NCBI GenBank assembly: GCA_030147905.1
Contig: JASBUM010000129.1
Location: 1-5,035 of the forward strand
Reading direction: 5' to 3'
DNA from: Acidimangrovimonas sp.
GTDB lineage: Bacteria; Pseudomonadota; Alphaproteobacteria; Rhodobacterales; Rhodobacteraceae
Length of the DNA stretch: 5,035 nt
Every line of letters starts with the position of its first letter. The stretch's first letter is position 1. The position numbers and the translations under genes were made by a program. Below, in pieces: positions 4,884-5,035 of this stretch. The notes under the pieces are model-generated. The model was not told where the DNA came from, searched no databases, and worked only from the letters and a program-made list of their open reading frames with translations.

Positions 4884-5035
4884 GCGCCGACGACATTGAC
4901 GAGAGCAGCGCCCCGCTGATGGAACATCTGGTGGAGCTGCGCGGCCGGCTCATCCGTTCGGTGCTTGCCTTCGCGGTGGGCATGATGGTGGCCTATGCCT
5001 GGGCCGACCCGATTTTCAGCTTCCTGACCCAGCCG
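4880..5035 (+). CDS. tatC: Twin-arginine translocase subunit TatC, 5' part only
   Basis: TatC is the multi-spanning inner-membrane protein that recognises the twin-arginine motif of Tat precursors together with TatB. Only the first 52 residues are in the window. They contain the conserved cytoplasmic N-terminal motif [11 protein letters not shown] (14-24), followed by the start of the first membrane helix (about 27-43) and the periplasmic loop beginning [12 protein letters not shown]. The ATG overlaps the tatB stop as ATGA (4880-4883), typical of translational coupling, and an acidic ten-residue lead precedes the motif as in other family members. No start-proximal anomaly is seen; the remaining four-fifths of the gene lies beyond the window. 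Confidence 0.95.
   Translation, partial: MSADDIDESSAPLMEHLVELRGRLIRSVLAFAVGMMVAYAWADPIFSFLTQP

Noticed and set aside
4169..4927. Minus-strand open frame of 252 codons antisense to the tatB tail
   Set aside because: Its Ala/Val/Pro-rich translation is the expected mirror of the Lys/Ala-rich repeats of tatB in this composition.

Overview
The window is GC-rich DNA, very probably from an alphaproteobacterium of the Rhodobacterales (Paracoccus or Rhodobacter-like). Three things point there: the codon and base composition, a Hint-domain protein of a type common in marine and soil Rhodobacteraceae, and a TatA whose membrane segment begins [11 protein letters not shown]. The assignment is inferred from recognised protein families, not from a search.

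Left side, minus strand. Bases 1-860 hold the 5' part of prfC (peptide chain release factor 3, a translational GTPase). The gene is cut by the window edge and also broken by an in-frame TAG at 222-224. The reading frame continues beyond it as recognisable RF3 for another 73 codons. Upstream of prfC in the same direction lies a 347-residue Hint (hedgehog/intein) domain protein at 949-1992, separated from prfC by GC-rich hairpins.

Centre. A gene-free divergent region of 556 bases (1993-2548) separates the minus-strand genes from the plus-strand genes. It holds short direct repeats, a G-rich tandem block with G-quadruplex potential, and a run of nine G.

Right side, plus strand. First comes an SDR-superfamily protein (2549-3328) whose catalytic Tyr and Lys are replaced. 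It is followed by the tatA-tatB-tatC operon for the twin-arginine protein export machine. tatA is normal (71 residues). tatB (385 residues) has a normal N-terminal export domain followed by a very long alanine/lysine/arginine-rich tail resembling histone H1-like proteins. tatC overlaps tatB by ATGA and runs off the window.

TatA, TatB and TatC act together: TatB-TatC receive folded precursors with twin-arginine signal peptides, and TatA assembles to let them cross the inner membrane. No functional link among the prfC, Hint and SDR genes and the tat operon is evident. The two most noteworthy observations are the in-frame stop in a gene that itself works in translation termination, and the histone-like tail on TatB. 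No CRISPR array, tRNA, rRNA or insertion sequence was seen.
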